The notes beneath the pieces are model-generated. The model saw only the letters and a list, made by a program, of their open reading frames with translations, did not search any database and was not told the origin of the DNA. The translations under genes were made by a program, and so were the position numbers. A DNA stretch of 64,000 nucleotides, taken from Nageia nagi (lineage: Eukaryota > Pinophyta). The stretch is from NCBI GenBank assembly GCA_050084985.1, contig JBITNC010000001.1, positions 186,434,001-186,498,000 on the forward strand. Direction: 5' to 3'. The stretch's first letter is position 1. Every line of letters starts with the position of its first letter. This document shows, piece after piece, positions 1 through 13,310 of this stretch.

Positions 1-3000
1 GTGAACTTTTCATCAATGAGGTATCTTAAAATAATCCATGGTATCCTTCTACATATCTATTTTTGTGCACATCCTATGATCATATAGTACCATAATATTG
101 AAATTTGATGATGAATTTTATCAAAAGATAATAGGTTCTTATAGCAAATCCATGTTGGGTACATCCTGTGATCATTTACATTTCATGAGACTACCTTTCA
201 ATGAGGTATTGTTGCACCCAATTTATCCTATAATCTCTACATTCCATAAGATGGTAATTTGATGAGACATTTGCCAAATAATTTATAGACATCTCTTCAC
301 ATCTAGCTTGTTTATATCATGTAAATAAATAGCCATGAGAATACATTTTATGAGGCATTTTGAAATAATTTAATGTCCCTTTTCATGTATCCAATTTTGT
401 ATATCTAATGAATCTACGACTAATTTTGATGATGCATTTGTTCAAATGATTTGCCAACCTTTCTTGCATACCTATTTTGAGCATTGGATCCCATATGGTA
501 AAATATTTCATCAAATAAATCATTGATGTTTCAACATTTCCACCTTGAGCTTTTTACTATGACTAGTATAGTCAGTGGTATATGTTTAAGAGGTTTACTA
601 TCAAACAATTTTTGGTATCTTCAATGATGAGGCAAGTTACCAATCCATTCATAGGCCTTTCATATTGTGCTTATAATATATATGTTCAAATGCATAATAC
701 ACAAACATGGCAAATCATGAGAATGTATTTCAAGGGGCATATTGAAAAACACATTGCAATTCTTCTATTGAATACCATTTAATTACAATCAACTGGAATT
801 AAATTCATTTGAGTAAAAACCTTATAATGACATTTTATGAATTACCTTTTTGTCTAAATAGATGCATGCTCAATTTTGATTAGGTACCTATAATTGAAGC
901 TTAAATGATGGTTTTGAGTATTGTTACTATTGATTATTATGGGAAGGCATGGAATACATTTAACTTTTAGTACTATAAAATAAAATTTGATTGATATGAA
1001 GCTATTAGATAATATAACTAAGTTGTAATGTTACCCTAAGACTAAGGAAGGGAGGTTATTCTAAAGGGAACATAAAACCTATTTAGGTAGATCAAAAGGG
1101 TATTTTGAATTGTTTGAAATAGATTATAATGCATATGGAACCATATGTTTTTGGCAAGAAAAAGGGTTGTCTTGATCCTCAATACTCATAAGCCTTTCTT
1201 ACTACCTATCATTAATGAACCTTGGATCCTTGAGAGGAACATGAAAGGTGATGATGGAAAGGTGCTACATCCAATGGGTGAAGAATTAATGAAGTTCATC
1301 ATTGGTATACCTCTATGATGATATGATGTAAATTCCCTATGTTGTGTATAAGGGAACACATATATAATTAAGTGTTTCATATTCCATGATGTATAAATTA
1401 TGGTTACCCTATTTTGAATATTATTATAATAATGAAATAAATTAGTGATTTAATATGAAGTTTATCACTTATTTCATTTTATCTATTTATCCATGAAGTT
1501 CACCTAATGTCGATATGTAATTTATTGATGATAATTCAAAATGTGTACATACTGCATCCCATCCTGTGATATGCTCTTATTTGGAAGGTAATTAAATAAT
1601 AAAGTGAGAACCTAAAACATACTAATATAAAGATAATTATTTTATACTTAAATTAACACTACATTCCCTAGCTAAGTGTGGATTAATAATGAATTAGATT
1701 ATGTAATAAATCGTTGATCCCTAGATACTTATAAGTGGATCAAAGAGGATGACTAGTGTCCTTAGGTAACCTTGTATGAATTCAAAAAGTATTATATAAC
1801 ATATGATTCATATTTATATCTAAATAATAAATGGGAAGTTAATTTCTATAAAAATGTCTACTAATGACACATATCAAGTGTTATATATAGCTAAGTTGAA
1901 AAGAGAAAACTTATTACATGATTAGGATGAACATCAATTGAACATATTCTTAAGAATAATTGATGCAAGGTATTGAATAGAAATAATTAAACATTCCTAA
2001 TGAAAATAAAAATTAACAATGATCTTTAAATACAATCTTGTAATTGAATATTAATCTTAAGTAATGTTACTTGGCCCAAGCTTAAATAAGCATTAAGGTT
2101 TGAGATGATCCTTAAGGATTACCTAAATTAGGTGGTGAATCCTAAAAGATTAAGTAGACCTCAATATTATCATAAAATTTGATTAAATTTTATAAGGATG
2201 TAACTTATGGTTTGTCTCATTAATGAAGCAAAATACATAAAAGGTACATTTTTAATCTCTTGTTATGTAAACTCACTAAACAACATACAAAAAGAATATT
2301 CCTTGAGTATGGAACACTCTTGTTGCATTTCCTTGTTATAAGTAGTTTATTTTAATTTTAACTCAAGGCTTGTTATTAGTTTCTAGCATGTGAAGTTATT
2401 TTAAAGTAGTACTTCATGCATTACATCATGGATATGGGATAATTATAGTAATTTTGAATATTCTTAGTGATTTCATGAATAAGCTTGATTTGAAACTTAT
2501 AGCATATGTTGATGAATTTATTATTTGTTTTTCAAATATGTTTTAAAATATGAAATATGATTTGCTTACCATGAATTTAGATTAGAGTAACATCTTAATT
2601 CTTGATAGAAGCATGAAACCTAGAAACCGTAATAATTGATCTGGGACCAATTATTTTTAGGATTGATAGAATATGGGGTGTTTCATTTTTATAACCTTGC
2701 TTAAACATTATTAGACTACAAAAACCACTTTAGGGTATTATTACAATACCCATGAATCCCCAATATATGGGCATAGGATGCTAGACTCCATGGTGAGCCT
2801 AACCAATAGATATGGGTAGGATAATGCTTATATCCTTAAAAGATTGTATGATGATGGTAGCATTCAAAAAATTGCGATTGCCATATCAAGGGAACTAGTA
2901 GTCATACTACCTATAGTTTATCAAATAGAAGTATGATTAATGTTTCATAGGTGATTATGCTTACTCACTTCATAAGAATATTTTCTAGGATAATTATCTA

Positions 3001-3637
3001 CACCTATGAATTTGAGATTTACATCAAAAAATGAATAACATATTGGATGAGCATTCTCTCGGGTGATATGGGCCTTGAGTAAGAAACCACTATGCCATGA
3101 CCAAAATGTTTATTTCATAGTTTGTGACCAAAATGGTGGAGTCACTCATGTGGCATCTTCTAATGGGTTGAGCATTGAAAAGTGAATGCCATAAGGATTA
3201 TATTAGGATTGGTTAATTTAAATTTGGTGAATATTGTCTTGTGAGTGTTGACTAGTATGGGTTACCTTATGCATTATTAATCCATTTGAGTGTTTAAATT
3301 AAATAAAAAATAGGTCTAAAATTTTAGGGTCTATGATGTCAAGAATAAGTGAAAAATGTTATCAACAATAGTTGGTAGTGTTAAAGAATGGTAGTTCTTG
3401 ACTCACTTCCCATAGTGAAGTCATCAATTCTATTAACTATTTTTTCTTATCAGAGAGAGAAAAGGGGAGATGAGGGATATATGATTTGTTAAATTTGTAA
3501 TGTAATATTGTTGATGTATAATCTTCCAAGAGACCAAAATAGATCTCCAAAATTGATTCATAACACACAAGTAAATCAATGTAAGAATAAAATTCATAGC
3601 AAAAATATTTATTCTTCTGAATCTACACTAATTTCTC
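1..3637. other. AT-rich non-coding sequence, no gene recognised
   Basis: The stretch is strongly AT-rich with stops in all frames; the longest open frames are about 65 codons and resemble nothing I know. A plus-strand reading around 2.8-3.2 kb looks faintly protein-like (pieces such as YDDGSIQKIAIAISRELV and GGVTHVASSNGLSIE) but has many stops and no family I can name. It is most likely old, unidentifiable transposon debris. Confidence 0.6.
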
Positions 3638-3737
3638 NNNNNNNNNNNNNNNNNNNNNNNNNNNNNNNNNNNNNNNNNNNNNNNNNNNNNNNNNNNNNNN
3701 NNNNNNNNNNNNNNNNNNNNNNNNNNNNNNNNNNNNN
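3638..3737. other. assembly gap (100 N)
   Basis: Exactly 100 consecutive N, the usual placeholder for a scaffold join of unknown length. The minus-strand gag remnant at 3738-4215 runs up to its edge, so the rest of that element may be missing from the assembly here, and the true distance between the flanks is unknown. Confidence 0.99.
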
Positions 3738-4215
3738 CAAGAAAGTTCATATTAGTATGAATGTCATGATCTAAACCACTCATGAACTTGTGAACCTTTT
3801 TGTTGGAGCTATTTGAAATTTCAAGCACATACTTTAATAATCTAATGAAGGCATGATTATACTCATATATTATGAAACCTCTCTATCAAAGCCTATCAAA
3901 CTCACCCCACTTTTCTAAATCAAACATTTCAAAAATATACCTTTTCTTAAAAACTTTCTTAAAATCTTCCCAAGATACATCTTTAGCTAGGACCTTTCTT
4001 TCAGCAAGTAGACTTTCCCACCATTCTAGTGCATACCCTCTTAAAAGAAGAATTGCCCACATAACTTTCTAGTTGGAAGTGTACTTTTTGGTATCAAATT
4101 AGGTACAAACTTCCCTTAACCATGCCTTAGCTATATCCCCATCTTCCTCCCTAAGGAACTCAATAGTAGGTATCTTTTTGAGATCCTTACCAATATGTGA
4201 AGCTATCACTAACTC
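3738..4215 (-). pseudogene. Ty3/gypsy gag remnant (chromovirus-like)
   Basis: Read on the minus strand, this gives a degraded Retrotrans_gag domain, the capsid-like core of LTR-retrotransposon particles. Visible blocks in order are AKAWLREV, ILLLRGYALEWWESLLAER, SWEDFKKVFKKRYIFE and EYNHAFIRLLKYV, matching the family pattern of a WW pair in a helical segment, then a SWEDFK.F...Y block and a Y...F..L..Y block. There are several stops. It begins about 300 bases inside a PBS relic (4516-4529) and an LTR (4530-7839) of the same orientation, the expected gag position, and is cut by the assembly gap. Family is clear from the motif order; the chromovirus assignment is inferred from LTR ends and the initiator-Met-type PBS. 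Confidence 0.75.
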
Positions 4216-4515
4216 AATTATAGGTTATGTTGCTATTCTTGAGGATTTCTATTTTTATGGTCTATTTCTAAATCAATTCCTCTTTTTGGGTTGATTTATC
4301 CTGCAAGTTTTAGATAATGGTTGCCAATTTAGGATTCAATCCTATATAGATATCATTAAGGTTATTTCCTTGTGTACCAAACACACTATGGGCATTACTA
4401 GTTTATCCGACATCATTATGACATCTCCAAGGTGGCATTTTCCTAAGCATAAGATAATAAGGATAGTTTTGAGATTGATTTGTTTTTACATAACAAGAGA
4501 AATCCTACAACCTAA

Positions 4516-4529
4516 GCTTTAATACCAAT
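4516..4529 (-). other. primer-binding-site relic
   Basis: On the minus strand this reads AATTGGTATTAAAGC-like, two transitions away from the TGGTATCAGAGC box complementary to the 3' end of initiator tRNA-Met. It directly abuts the inferred LTR end (GGGTCATTACA on the minus strand) and precedes the gag remnant, where minus-strand DNA synthesis would be primed. Confidence 0.6.
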
Positions 4530-7500
4530 TGTAATGACCCTATTTCAACAAAAACACATAGGACCATCACTATAACACCCATCCCATACACTCAAGAGCT
4601 GAGCACAAATGTTTTTTTCTTATAAGTAAATAAAATAAGTAATTTAAATTGAATCTCTTTTGAATGTGTTTAGAAGCTACTTGATACCACTATGAATTAT
4701 TATTCACAATATTACTATTATTGTTCTAAGTTAAGTCATTCATGATTCTAGACTCTTCATTGACTTATTACCATTTTCTATTATTTAACCTACCCATTAA
4801 ATAACTTCACATGGTGTGCCTTTATATGTTCTAATGAACATAATGACTTCCTAATGGTACCACATACATCCTCGTATTTCCTACCATCATCATATTGAGG
4901 CAATTTAATACTCCATTGTCCATTCAACCACAAGGATTTCTTGATTTATCTTAGCCTAACTCGCTCGAAGATAAATCCACATCCCATAATGAATAGTTAT
5001 GCTTTAATTAGTACTTGGGGCTAGGTCTACACTTAGGTTTAAACATCAAAGGAAAACCTACCAAAACCTAAGATAACCCATTCCCAAATAAGAGACATTA
5101 CTCATAGACAAGAGAAGTTAGGTCCTAGCAACATAGTATTTTACATACAATATGAGATTTTCAAATCAATCATCATCATTATCCATAAGGTATCAAATAA
5201 TGCTAAGCATTGTCATATTTAAGTAAGCATCAAAATATAACTTGAACTTTTCAAATCAAGAAGCATTGTGAAGTATGAAGCAATATCACATCCAAGTAAG
5301 GTAATTCATTTACTAAAATATTCTTTAACAAAATAATAACACTAAACTTTTCAAAAACTAATCTTTATCAAATATAAAGATATCAACATGTACAATAATC
5401 ATAATAGCACAATCTTCCCTAGTAATGAAGTAATAATTCTTATCAAGTCATTTTACAACAATAGCCTTGCTATTTATTTTCACAAATCAAATAGCAAGTA
5501 CAATATATTTTAATCCCATGGAAAATAATTTAATAAACTCCTTTCTTGCAACTTGAACAAATTTTTCTCCTTTAGGATCGAAGGCACCTCAAGAATAGTT
5601 GGATCAGACATAGTCTTAGGTTTCCATGAAAATGCAACTACATGCTTTGCCATTTTAATGAAACATTTCAACAACTCTTAGCATTCTAAAATGTCAACTC
5701 TCATTTGAAGACAACATAACCAAATTTATTTCAAACATCAAAACCCATAAATATTCAACTCTATTTTAGAATAAAATATAATATCCTAAAATACTAATTT
5801 TTCCTTATTTAAAATTATCAACCTATAATTTTAAAATAGCTAATAAATTTACTTTAAAAAAATTATCTACCTATATTTTTTTAAAAATAATAATAACCAT
5901 TCTAATTACTTAACCCATAAAGCTAAAACTTAATTTTTAAAATATCAATGTCTATTTAAAAATTAAACAATAAAGACAAAACCCCAAATTGTAAAATATT
6001 CAAAGCTTATTACAAAATTAAATAAATAAAACCCTAATTTTTAAAATATTCAAAGCTTATTTTAAAAATTAATAAAATAAAATCGTAAATACCCAACCTA
6101 AGGATGCATCAATATCAAGGCAGGCAAAAGTCAACAATGGGGGTTAAATTTTGCTACCCAGATCCCAAGGTACCACATACAATAGGGATGGGTGGAGAAG
6201 GTCTTGGCTGAGTATGTGGACCTCCATGGCCTCATGTCTCCCCAAGGTTCCCTCTAAAGAGCTTGGGCTAATGGGAAGAGTCCAAGGCCTAACATGGGAT
6301 TGGGAGATTCCCAGGACCCATGTGAGTCCCCAAAGCCTCTCAATGGACCCAACATTGGCCATAAAGACCCATGGGATTATGTGTAGTACTACATAGGCCT
6401 AAAAGGCCCTAAAATAATATTTTAATATTGTTAAAACTTAACTATAACTTCCTCACATTTCAACATAGGGTTATAGTATTTAATAAAAATATACCTTTTT
6501 GCATAGGTTTCGAAATAAACACCAAATAAAGTAAATAATCATTCCTATATTTATCAAAGAGAATATTTTTGGTAAAATTCTCAACCAATCAGATTTTAAA
6601 AATAAAATAAGGTAAAAGAGAGTATTTGCAAGTAAATTAAAACAAGACTACTATTTTATCGACATTTATTAATAAAATAAAACTTTCATGGAATAAAATA
6701 TGGAGAAGCAATAAAATATAGGGGCCAACCTCAACCTAATCATGTAATCATCGAAGGACCTCTAGCTCCAAAAATCATAGATCTCTGCTACTTTAAAATA
6801 AATAAAAATAAGGATGACCAAAAGCTCCACCCTAGGGTTCTATTTATAGTTTTCAAATAAGGCTAGGCTTAGAAATTAACGAGGAGTGACAACACTACTT
6901 AAACTCAAGTGAGTGGGAGTTAATTCTTAAGTGGAAATATCTACCCACTTAGTCATCAATCAAAACTCCAGTGGACTTAGTTCCACTTGAATACCACAAG
7001 TCATAACTAGCTCATCTAACTTGCAACTAGGACACAACACCTCTAATTGAGACATCTCATGCAATCAGGTATAATTTAAATATTATTTAATTATAAATAA
7101 TATGTTAAAGGCCTAATTAACTCTAGTCTTTTATCAATCAACCAATCAAAACTCATCTAGCTTTACTTATTTATTTTTAGCTAAATAAATAAATAATATT
7201 TAATGTTAGCGATTACTAATCTTAATTATTAATTAACCTTAATTAATAATTAAGAAATAATACATACATGTTCTCACAAAATACTTAATTACATATATTT
7301 AAATAATTAAGCTTTACTTTTTTCCTTCCTAGTTAGTTCTCTTAATTATCTTTATCCACTAATATTAATTATTAGGGGTCCTTAGATAATTATACTAACA
7401 TCCTTAGCAATCCTTAAAGGTATAAAATAATATTTTCAACTCAATTAAAGAACACAACTAGGCAATTATAAACACACATCAACAATCTTAGGGAGCTTAT

Positions 7501-7839
7501 CTTGCCCCATGCTATTATGTATGTATGCAACCACTTACCCAACTATCCTAGTGTCTCAATCTTATGCAATCATGAGAATCACTGGTAATCATTCATTTTC
7601 AAACCATTCAAGAGCATCCTACCTTCCATTACCTATCACCTACACATCACAAAACCATTTGCAATAGTAACATGTACATATAGGTAGGATAACCAATCAT
7701 TATCCTTATTTAGGATATCATAACTTAAACAAGCATATCAAGCATTTTATCTAAGCAATATATAGTCAATGTCTCATTTCACACTTAAAACAAAACAAAA
7801 CACACCAAGGGAAATCTAGAGTGGATTTGGGCTGTGACA
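4530..7839 (-). repeat. probable 5' LTR of minus-strand Ty3/gypsy element
   Basis: On the minus strand the block starts TGTCACAGCCC (plus-strand end at 7839) and ends GGGTCATTACA (plus-strand start at 4530), the TGT...ACA form common in plant chromovirus LTRs, and is followed by a PBS relic and gag. The length would be about 3.3 kb, long but possible; a nested insertion or a wrong outer end cannot be excluded because no second LTR is in the window. It holds a GC-rich patch at 6120-6405. I see no gene in it. Confidence 0.5.
6120..6405. other. GC-rich patch inside the LTR
   Basis: This roughly 290 bp patch is visibly richer in G and C than its surroundings, with runs such as CCCAAGG, CCATGGCC and CCCAGGACCC. 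It is open on both strands for 70-80 codons (6151-6396 plus, 6144-6362 minus). The translations are low-complexity W/P/S-rich and look like no protein; open frames here follow from low AT and few stops. In LTRs such a segment often marks the U3/R region, but I see no clear TATA box. Confidence 0.45.
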
Positions 7840-9404
7840 CCCTAGAAGAGCATGGTATGGTCATAAAAATAGTACATTTTGAATAATAGCTTTTATAAGT
7901 GCCTATCATGAATTATTTTGTATCAACTTGGTATTAGAATAAATTACATTTTTACCTTAGTGACATTTTAAAATATTCCATCTATAAGGGCTTCAAAAGT
8001 TAAGATCAATTATGATCAAACCTAAAAATCAAGGAAAACATATCCACTTTGGGTTATTTTGTGGACCCAACTTCTTAAACTGACCCCAATGTCCAAGTTT
8101 AATATGTTTATATGAAAGGGGCATTGGATTCTTCTTTGATATTATACTTTTTATGAATTTAGAATTGATTGTTTCTATGATGTAATGATCTATTATATTA
8201 ATTTAAATTTTACTCTATTCACCTTTTAGTAGGATAATTCTAAACACTTTAGCATTTAACAACTTAACGACTAGAGACTAACGATTGATCATAACTAGCG
8301 ATGAAAACCATATCTAGCGATAAATAATGTAATGACCTAGTGAAAATAACTTACGATTGGTGACCAAATGGAATGTTTCAATAACCAAAACCGATTAATT
8401 TGGAAAACTAATATATAATAATGAAATTTATTATGAAATGACATGAAATACAACTAATTGATGTGCCTCTTTCAAAGAGATATGAAGAGATATAAAACAC
8501 CATTATAGAAGAGATGAAGAAGAATCACTTGGAGGAATAAGTAGGACTATAACAAAGCATCATTCGAGTTCCTATAGGCATGCCCATACTTAATAATTAT
8601 TCTCAAATTATTATTGATTAATGAAACTCACTTATATTCAAAATATTGTATAAATTATTTCTTTATCTCAATATTTTCTATTGATTTTCTTTGGTTTGAT
8701 TAAATCTTTAATCTGTAGGAGATAAACATTTTTTTGGTAGTTAAAGATATATTTGTATTATAAAAGGTAAGGAGTACCCTTAAACCTTTATAATTTAATA
8801 GTAGCTACATCATGTGGGATTTTTCGAAATTGCCATCTCCTATGTATAGTAAATTATAAGATATTACAATCAACATTAAAAATGTACATACCTAGTTACC
8901 TTGTAGTATCATAGTTTCTAAATAGTATTTTTTAATCACTCTTAGAATACAATTAAATTGAGGTATTCACAAATGGGCATATAACGTTAGATAGACCAAG
9001 AGTGATTTTCTTTTCATCCAATATTTTTCCATCGATTGGAAGGATTCAAATTGCTTTGATTGAATTCCTCATTAGTTGAAGTACTTTATAGCTTTCAATC
9101 TTGTAGGGTCTTCAATGTGCCTCATTTACCTATCCTATATTTGAATGTATAACATGAACATCATAATGCTTTATGCATAAGAAAGTGATTTATCCTTCGT
9201 CCTTAGCTACTATTCATTTGTCAACCTCCCTTTTTAAATATTTGCACATGTTCGCCTACATGGTATATAGCATATATTATACCAACTTAAAAGTGCAATT
9301 CAATTTACTAGTTTATTTGCTACCATAGTATTAAAATAATAATAATAAGATATTTTATTATTTTTAGTTGTTGAATATGCTACGACAAAAAAGGTGGGTA
9401 GCCT
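7840..9404. other. AT-rich intergenic sequence
   Basis: No open frame of note. It contains one diverged repeat (7855-8045) related to sequence just upstream of the plus-strand LINE. Around 8.27-8.36 kb the text is rich in GCGAT/ACGATT words without forming a regular array. Confidence 0.5.
7855..8045. repeat. diverged direct repeat, copy 1
   Basis: Shares order and wording with 15181-15370: a ...TATGATC/GTC..AAAA.TA block, AT-rich filler, GGTATT(A/G)GAATAAATTACAT, TTTTTAC..TAGTGA and AAG.TCAA. Similarity is patchy with small indels. The second copy sits directly upstream of LINE ORF1, so this could be a relic of the same LINE 5' region. Confidence 0.4.
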
Positions 9405-10420
9405 TTCATATCAAAAAAGCTTGGTCTTCATTCTGGAGCTGGCTTAGTCATCCCCATATTGATAGTGATTTGATTTTTTATTTGGATTGAGAACGTCGTC
9501 TCTTGGTATTGTATTTAGCTTGTTCTCTATCCATCACTCCCTCCTAGAGATACCTATTTGGAATTCTTATTCTTTGCCTGAGAGCCATATGATGAGTACG
9601 GTTTTCCTGTGCCCCTTCTGTTCATAGCTGAAATATATTTTGTGTGCACTCTTAACAACTCATGTTTGTAACTGAATTTTCTCTATTCTTCATAAAGAGA
9701 AAAGGTTCTACCATGTTTCTATCCTCCTCATTCAATCCCATTCCCTCTTTGTTATCAACTTTTGCCTCCTTTTGCTTTATAATACTAGATGGATCTCTTT
9801 TTTTCTGAAATAATATGGTCTCAAGAGTTTGAGTTGGAGCATAGTTATACGATATGACTTTCGATGGTTCACTTCAGTGAGTTAAAAAGGAAATATAGAA
9901 ATTTAAATTTATTTCTTAACCAGAAATGATTTAAGAAAGGAAATGATATCCCCTTATGTCTGTAAATTTGCCCTCCAATGTTATAAACTTCGTTAATATT
10001 AATGTTAGCTCTAGCCATAGTTTAGGAAGAATTTATGTTTTGAATCCCACTATTTTTCTTTCTACGCCCCAACTTCCTACGTGAATGAGGTTATGTACTC
10101 TCTAAAAATTTGCGAGTTTTCTATGCATTAGTTTTCCTCTTGAGGTTATCATTATTACTTCAACAATGAACTGTACGGTAGTTTGAAAATAAGTTATTTT
10201 AATTTTTACAACACCTTCATTCCATGGTGAAACTATAACTTTGGATATTTGATTGTTAGGTCCCTTGAATTTGTTGAGGAAATCCATTAAACCACCATTC
10301 TAGAACCATGTTATGGTATCATCACTCACTTGCAGGTCTTAAAATTTGTGTAGCTCCACTTCACGCTTCCTTCCTTCCATTGCATCTAACTAATTTTATA
10401 TGTCCTTTCTCTCTATTTTG
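9405..10420 (-). pseudogene. unidentified protein remnant
   Basis: A single minus-strand frame reads as coherent protein across roughly 330 codons, broken by about a dozen stops, several of which fit single C-to-T changes. Successive pieces include LDAMEGRKREVELHKF, DLQVSDDTITWF, GGLMDFLNKFKGPNNQIS, VSPWNEGVVKIKITYF, HVGSWGVERKIVGFKT, LPKLWLELTLILTKF, GLNEEDRNMVEPFLF, ALRQRIRIPNRYL and EGVMDREQAKYNTKRRR. No catalytic or metal-binding motif is evident. It lies downstream, on the same strand, of the LINE relic at 10970-13310, but the text is not LINE RNase H. It could be a transposon accessory ORF or a host pseudogene. Its reality as former coding sequence is fairly likely; its identity is unknown. 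Confidence 0.45.
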
Positions 10421-10969
10421 TTATCATACCTGCACCATTTACATGCTTAAATTAACATTTTCTTGCAACAAATCTCTTTCATATTCTCCTGTGTACTTTA
10501 TATGCCCAAGAGTATTACAAAATTTCTGATGTATGAGGGGTAGCTATTCAATTATCACACCTCTTGCTTATACCAATTAAAATTAAAATTAATTGAATTT
10601 CTTCCACTCAAATTCGATTACGAATTATACTAGTCTAGCATCAAAGCCATGAAGCATTCAATTCGAATGAATTCTTTGAAATCCATCTCTAATTTGATTT
10701 AGCACACCTTTAACAACTTTCGCTTTCTTAATTTCTAAATATTCCAATTTACAATAACAAAATCTTCTATAAAAATCCTCTCGATTTTACCTTTAATTTT
10801 CTTTAGATTGCATATTTAGCCTAGAAAGATACGTGCATTTCTTTTTTTCCATATTATCCAACATAAGTGTGTTAGAAAAATAGTCCATAACTCTAATAAT
10901 ATTTTGGCCTTTGATTTCGGTTGCCATTAAAGAATAATCAAGTTAGTATCTTTGGACATTACCTAATTC
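10421..10969. other. no gene recognised
   Basis: An AT-rich stretch between two minus-strand relics. It may include the 3' end of the LINE at 10970-13310, but I find no readable domain. Confidence 0.4.
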
Positions 10970-13310
10970 GTGCCAATGCATTATATTAACCTAGTCCATA
11001 TTTCATAATGGGACAATGGATGGAAAGATGGTCCCAATTTGCTTCCTGAGTTGAGCATAAAATGCACCTGTTAGCTAATTGGAATCTATTTATTTGTTGT
11101 TTATCTTGAGTGTTATTGGATTTGTGCATAAGGATCCAAAAGAAGAATTTTATTTTTGGTAAAAGACCTTTCATCCAAAGGCTAACAGTTTAACTCTCTC
11201 AACCAGTTTAACTGTTTGATTCACTCTAAATCTAGCATCCTTGTCAAGGGCCCATGCTAGATTATCTTCTTCTTGATAGTTCCCTATCTGAATTAAGCTG
11301 ATTTCCTTTCTTATACTATTTAATTGGTCTTATATTTCGTTATAAAGGCCTTCTATAAGAAACCATTATTTCCATTCCTTTGTTCTTTTGACGTAGTCAA
11401 TCACTGTTATACGCTGCTAATTTTTAGCCTATAATGCACCTCGTTCAAGCTCTGGGTAGGAGATTAAAGGCTTTTTCCTCAATCATCATTCCTCGAAAAG
11501 AAGATTCTTTCCTATTTTCTATACTATATAAAGAATGTTTTACTAGAATATCTTTGGCAGTTACATAATAATTCCAAAAAGGCTCAACCAACTAGTAAAT
11601 TACTTATTCTGATGAATGGATTTTTAATTTTAGATATCTCTGCTCATTTTAGTTTAGAGCCATCACAAAGCTTCCAAGCTAGTTTTCTCTTAGAGCTTTA
11701 TTGAAAGTGAACATTAAATCCAACCCTCTAAATTTCTTGTCAATATATATTTTATCCCATGCTACCAATGTCCATTTATTTTTCTCCTCAGATATTGAAC
11801 AAAGGAATCTTCTACAATGGAGTCAATGTTTTTAGCTAGTTAGATTGATATTTTTGAGGCCAAGGAACTATAAATTTATAGAGTCTCCAAGGTTAATTTA
11901 ATGAGTTGAAGTTTACTATAATAAGTTAATACCAACTCTTTCTAACCTACAAGTTCAGTTTTGATTTTTTGAATGATATCATCTAAGAAACTTTGTTTAA
12001 CCAAACAAGTAAATAAGAGTATATCCAAATAGTCTAAGAGTAAAGCACTGATTTCACACTGAAAACTTCTTACTATTTTCTCTTAACTTCTCTTTCGTGT
12101 ATTAAGAAAAAAATAATTTAAAAGTTCACTTTTTTTTTTACTTGCTTTCTCATAAAGGTTTAACATGTCCATGAATTCTTTAGCTTCAATGGAGAAAGCT
12201 TGGCCTACCATGTTGATATCATTAATAAATTGGTGATGTATAATATTTTCTCCATTCCTAGATGGATAAATTCATCTTAATCTTTTTTAAAAAAATTTCT
12301 ATGTAATAGTCCTTTGTAGACCTTCTACCATGAGGATAAAAAGAAAGGGGGAAATGGGATCTCCCTTCTTAAGTCCTCTATTTCATTTTAAAAAATGTAT
12401 TGCTTCCCTATTAAGAAGGATAGAGAAATAAGGTGTTGAAATATATGTCTTTATCTAAATTCTCCATCTTTATCCAAAACCTTTTTTTGTATACTCAGAT
12501 CTAGGAATGACTAATTCACCCTATCATAAACTTTTTACATCTCTAATTTTAATAGGATAATTTCTCTCTTTCTGTTAAAAGTTGAATGCACTATCTCATG
12601 CATGGTTATGATCCCATCGATGATCTATGTATGAGAAATAAATCTATCTTACTCCTTATAGATACATTTTGTAAGATGACCCTATAGTCTTATAGTAAGG
12701 TTTTTGGTAATTATTTTGCAAACCATATTACATAGACTAATAGATCTGAAGCCTTTGAATTTTCACATATTTTGGATCTTGGAAATTATAAAAAGGAAAT
12801 TTGTATTCCTAAATTTCAGAAATTTATTCTTCCTAGAGAGTTTTCTTACTATTGCATAGATATATTTCTCAACTATTGACCAACATGATTCAAAGAAACC
12901 CATTAGAAAACCATCTAATCTTGGAGCTTTATTCTTATCAATCTCAAAAGGTACTCATTTGATTTACATTAGGGTGACCACACCTTTTAACTCCTTATTT
13001 GTATATTTAATTTATAGGGATTAAAATATTTTAAAGTATTTCTTGCAAAGCCTTTTTATCCTCTATTTGGTCATTGTTAAATAATTTTATAAATAATCTT
13101 ATTCCTTTTTCTTTTATCATATCTTCATCCTCTAATATCATATCATCTTATGTTTTGATTTTTGAGATTTTATTGTAGCGTCTTCTATTTCAAAGAACTT
13201 TGTACCCTATTCTTCCTCTTCTAACTTAGATATTTTAAATTTGTGCCTCCTAAAGGTCTCCTTTTAGGCTACTAACTAGATTCCTAGTGTCATTAAAATT
13301 TGGTCTACAA
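10970..13310 (-). pseudogene. LINE (L1-type) reverse transcriptase remnant
   Basis: Minus-strand reading from about 13.3 kb downward gives LINE pol landmarks in the right order. They are a GTKFFEIEDATIKSQK linker (W.K.GD.NTKFFH type), DKNKAPRLDGFLMGFF near 12.93 kb (the KAPGPDGF block), FRSISLCNMVCKIITK (YRPISLCN block), then GLKKGDPISPFLFILMVEGL near 12.35 kb (the QGDPLSPFLF block). After these comes HQFINDINMVGQAF near 12.2 kb where the F/YADD motif stood. It ends at 10986-11174 with a zf-RVT domain (PKIKFFFWILMHK, then CILC and DHLSIHC). Stops and small indels interrupt it throughout. It is a second LINE, opposite in orientation to the one at 15-17 kb. The catalytic Asp pair is damaged (ADD replaced by IND). 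Confidence 0.85.

Noticed and set aside
2395-3200. Possible plus-strand pol fragment
   Set aside because: A few protein-like pieces can be read but with dense stops and no recognised motif.
6144-6396. Overlapping open frames on both strands as a possible gene pair
   Set aside because: They lie in a GC-rich patch where stops are rare; translations are low-complexity and resemble no protein.
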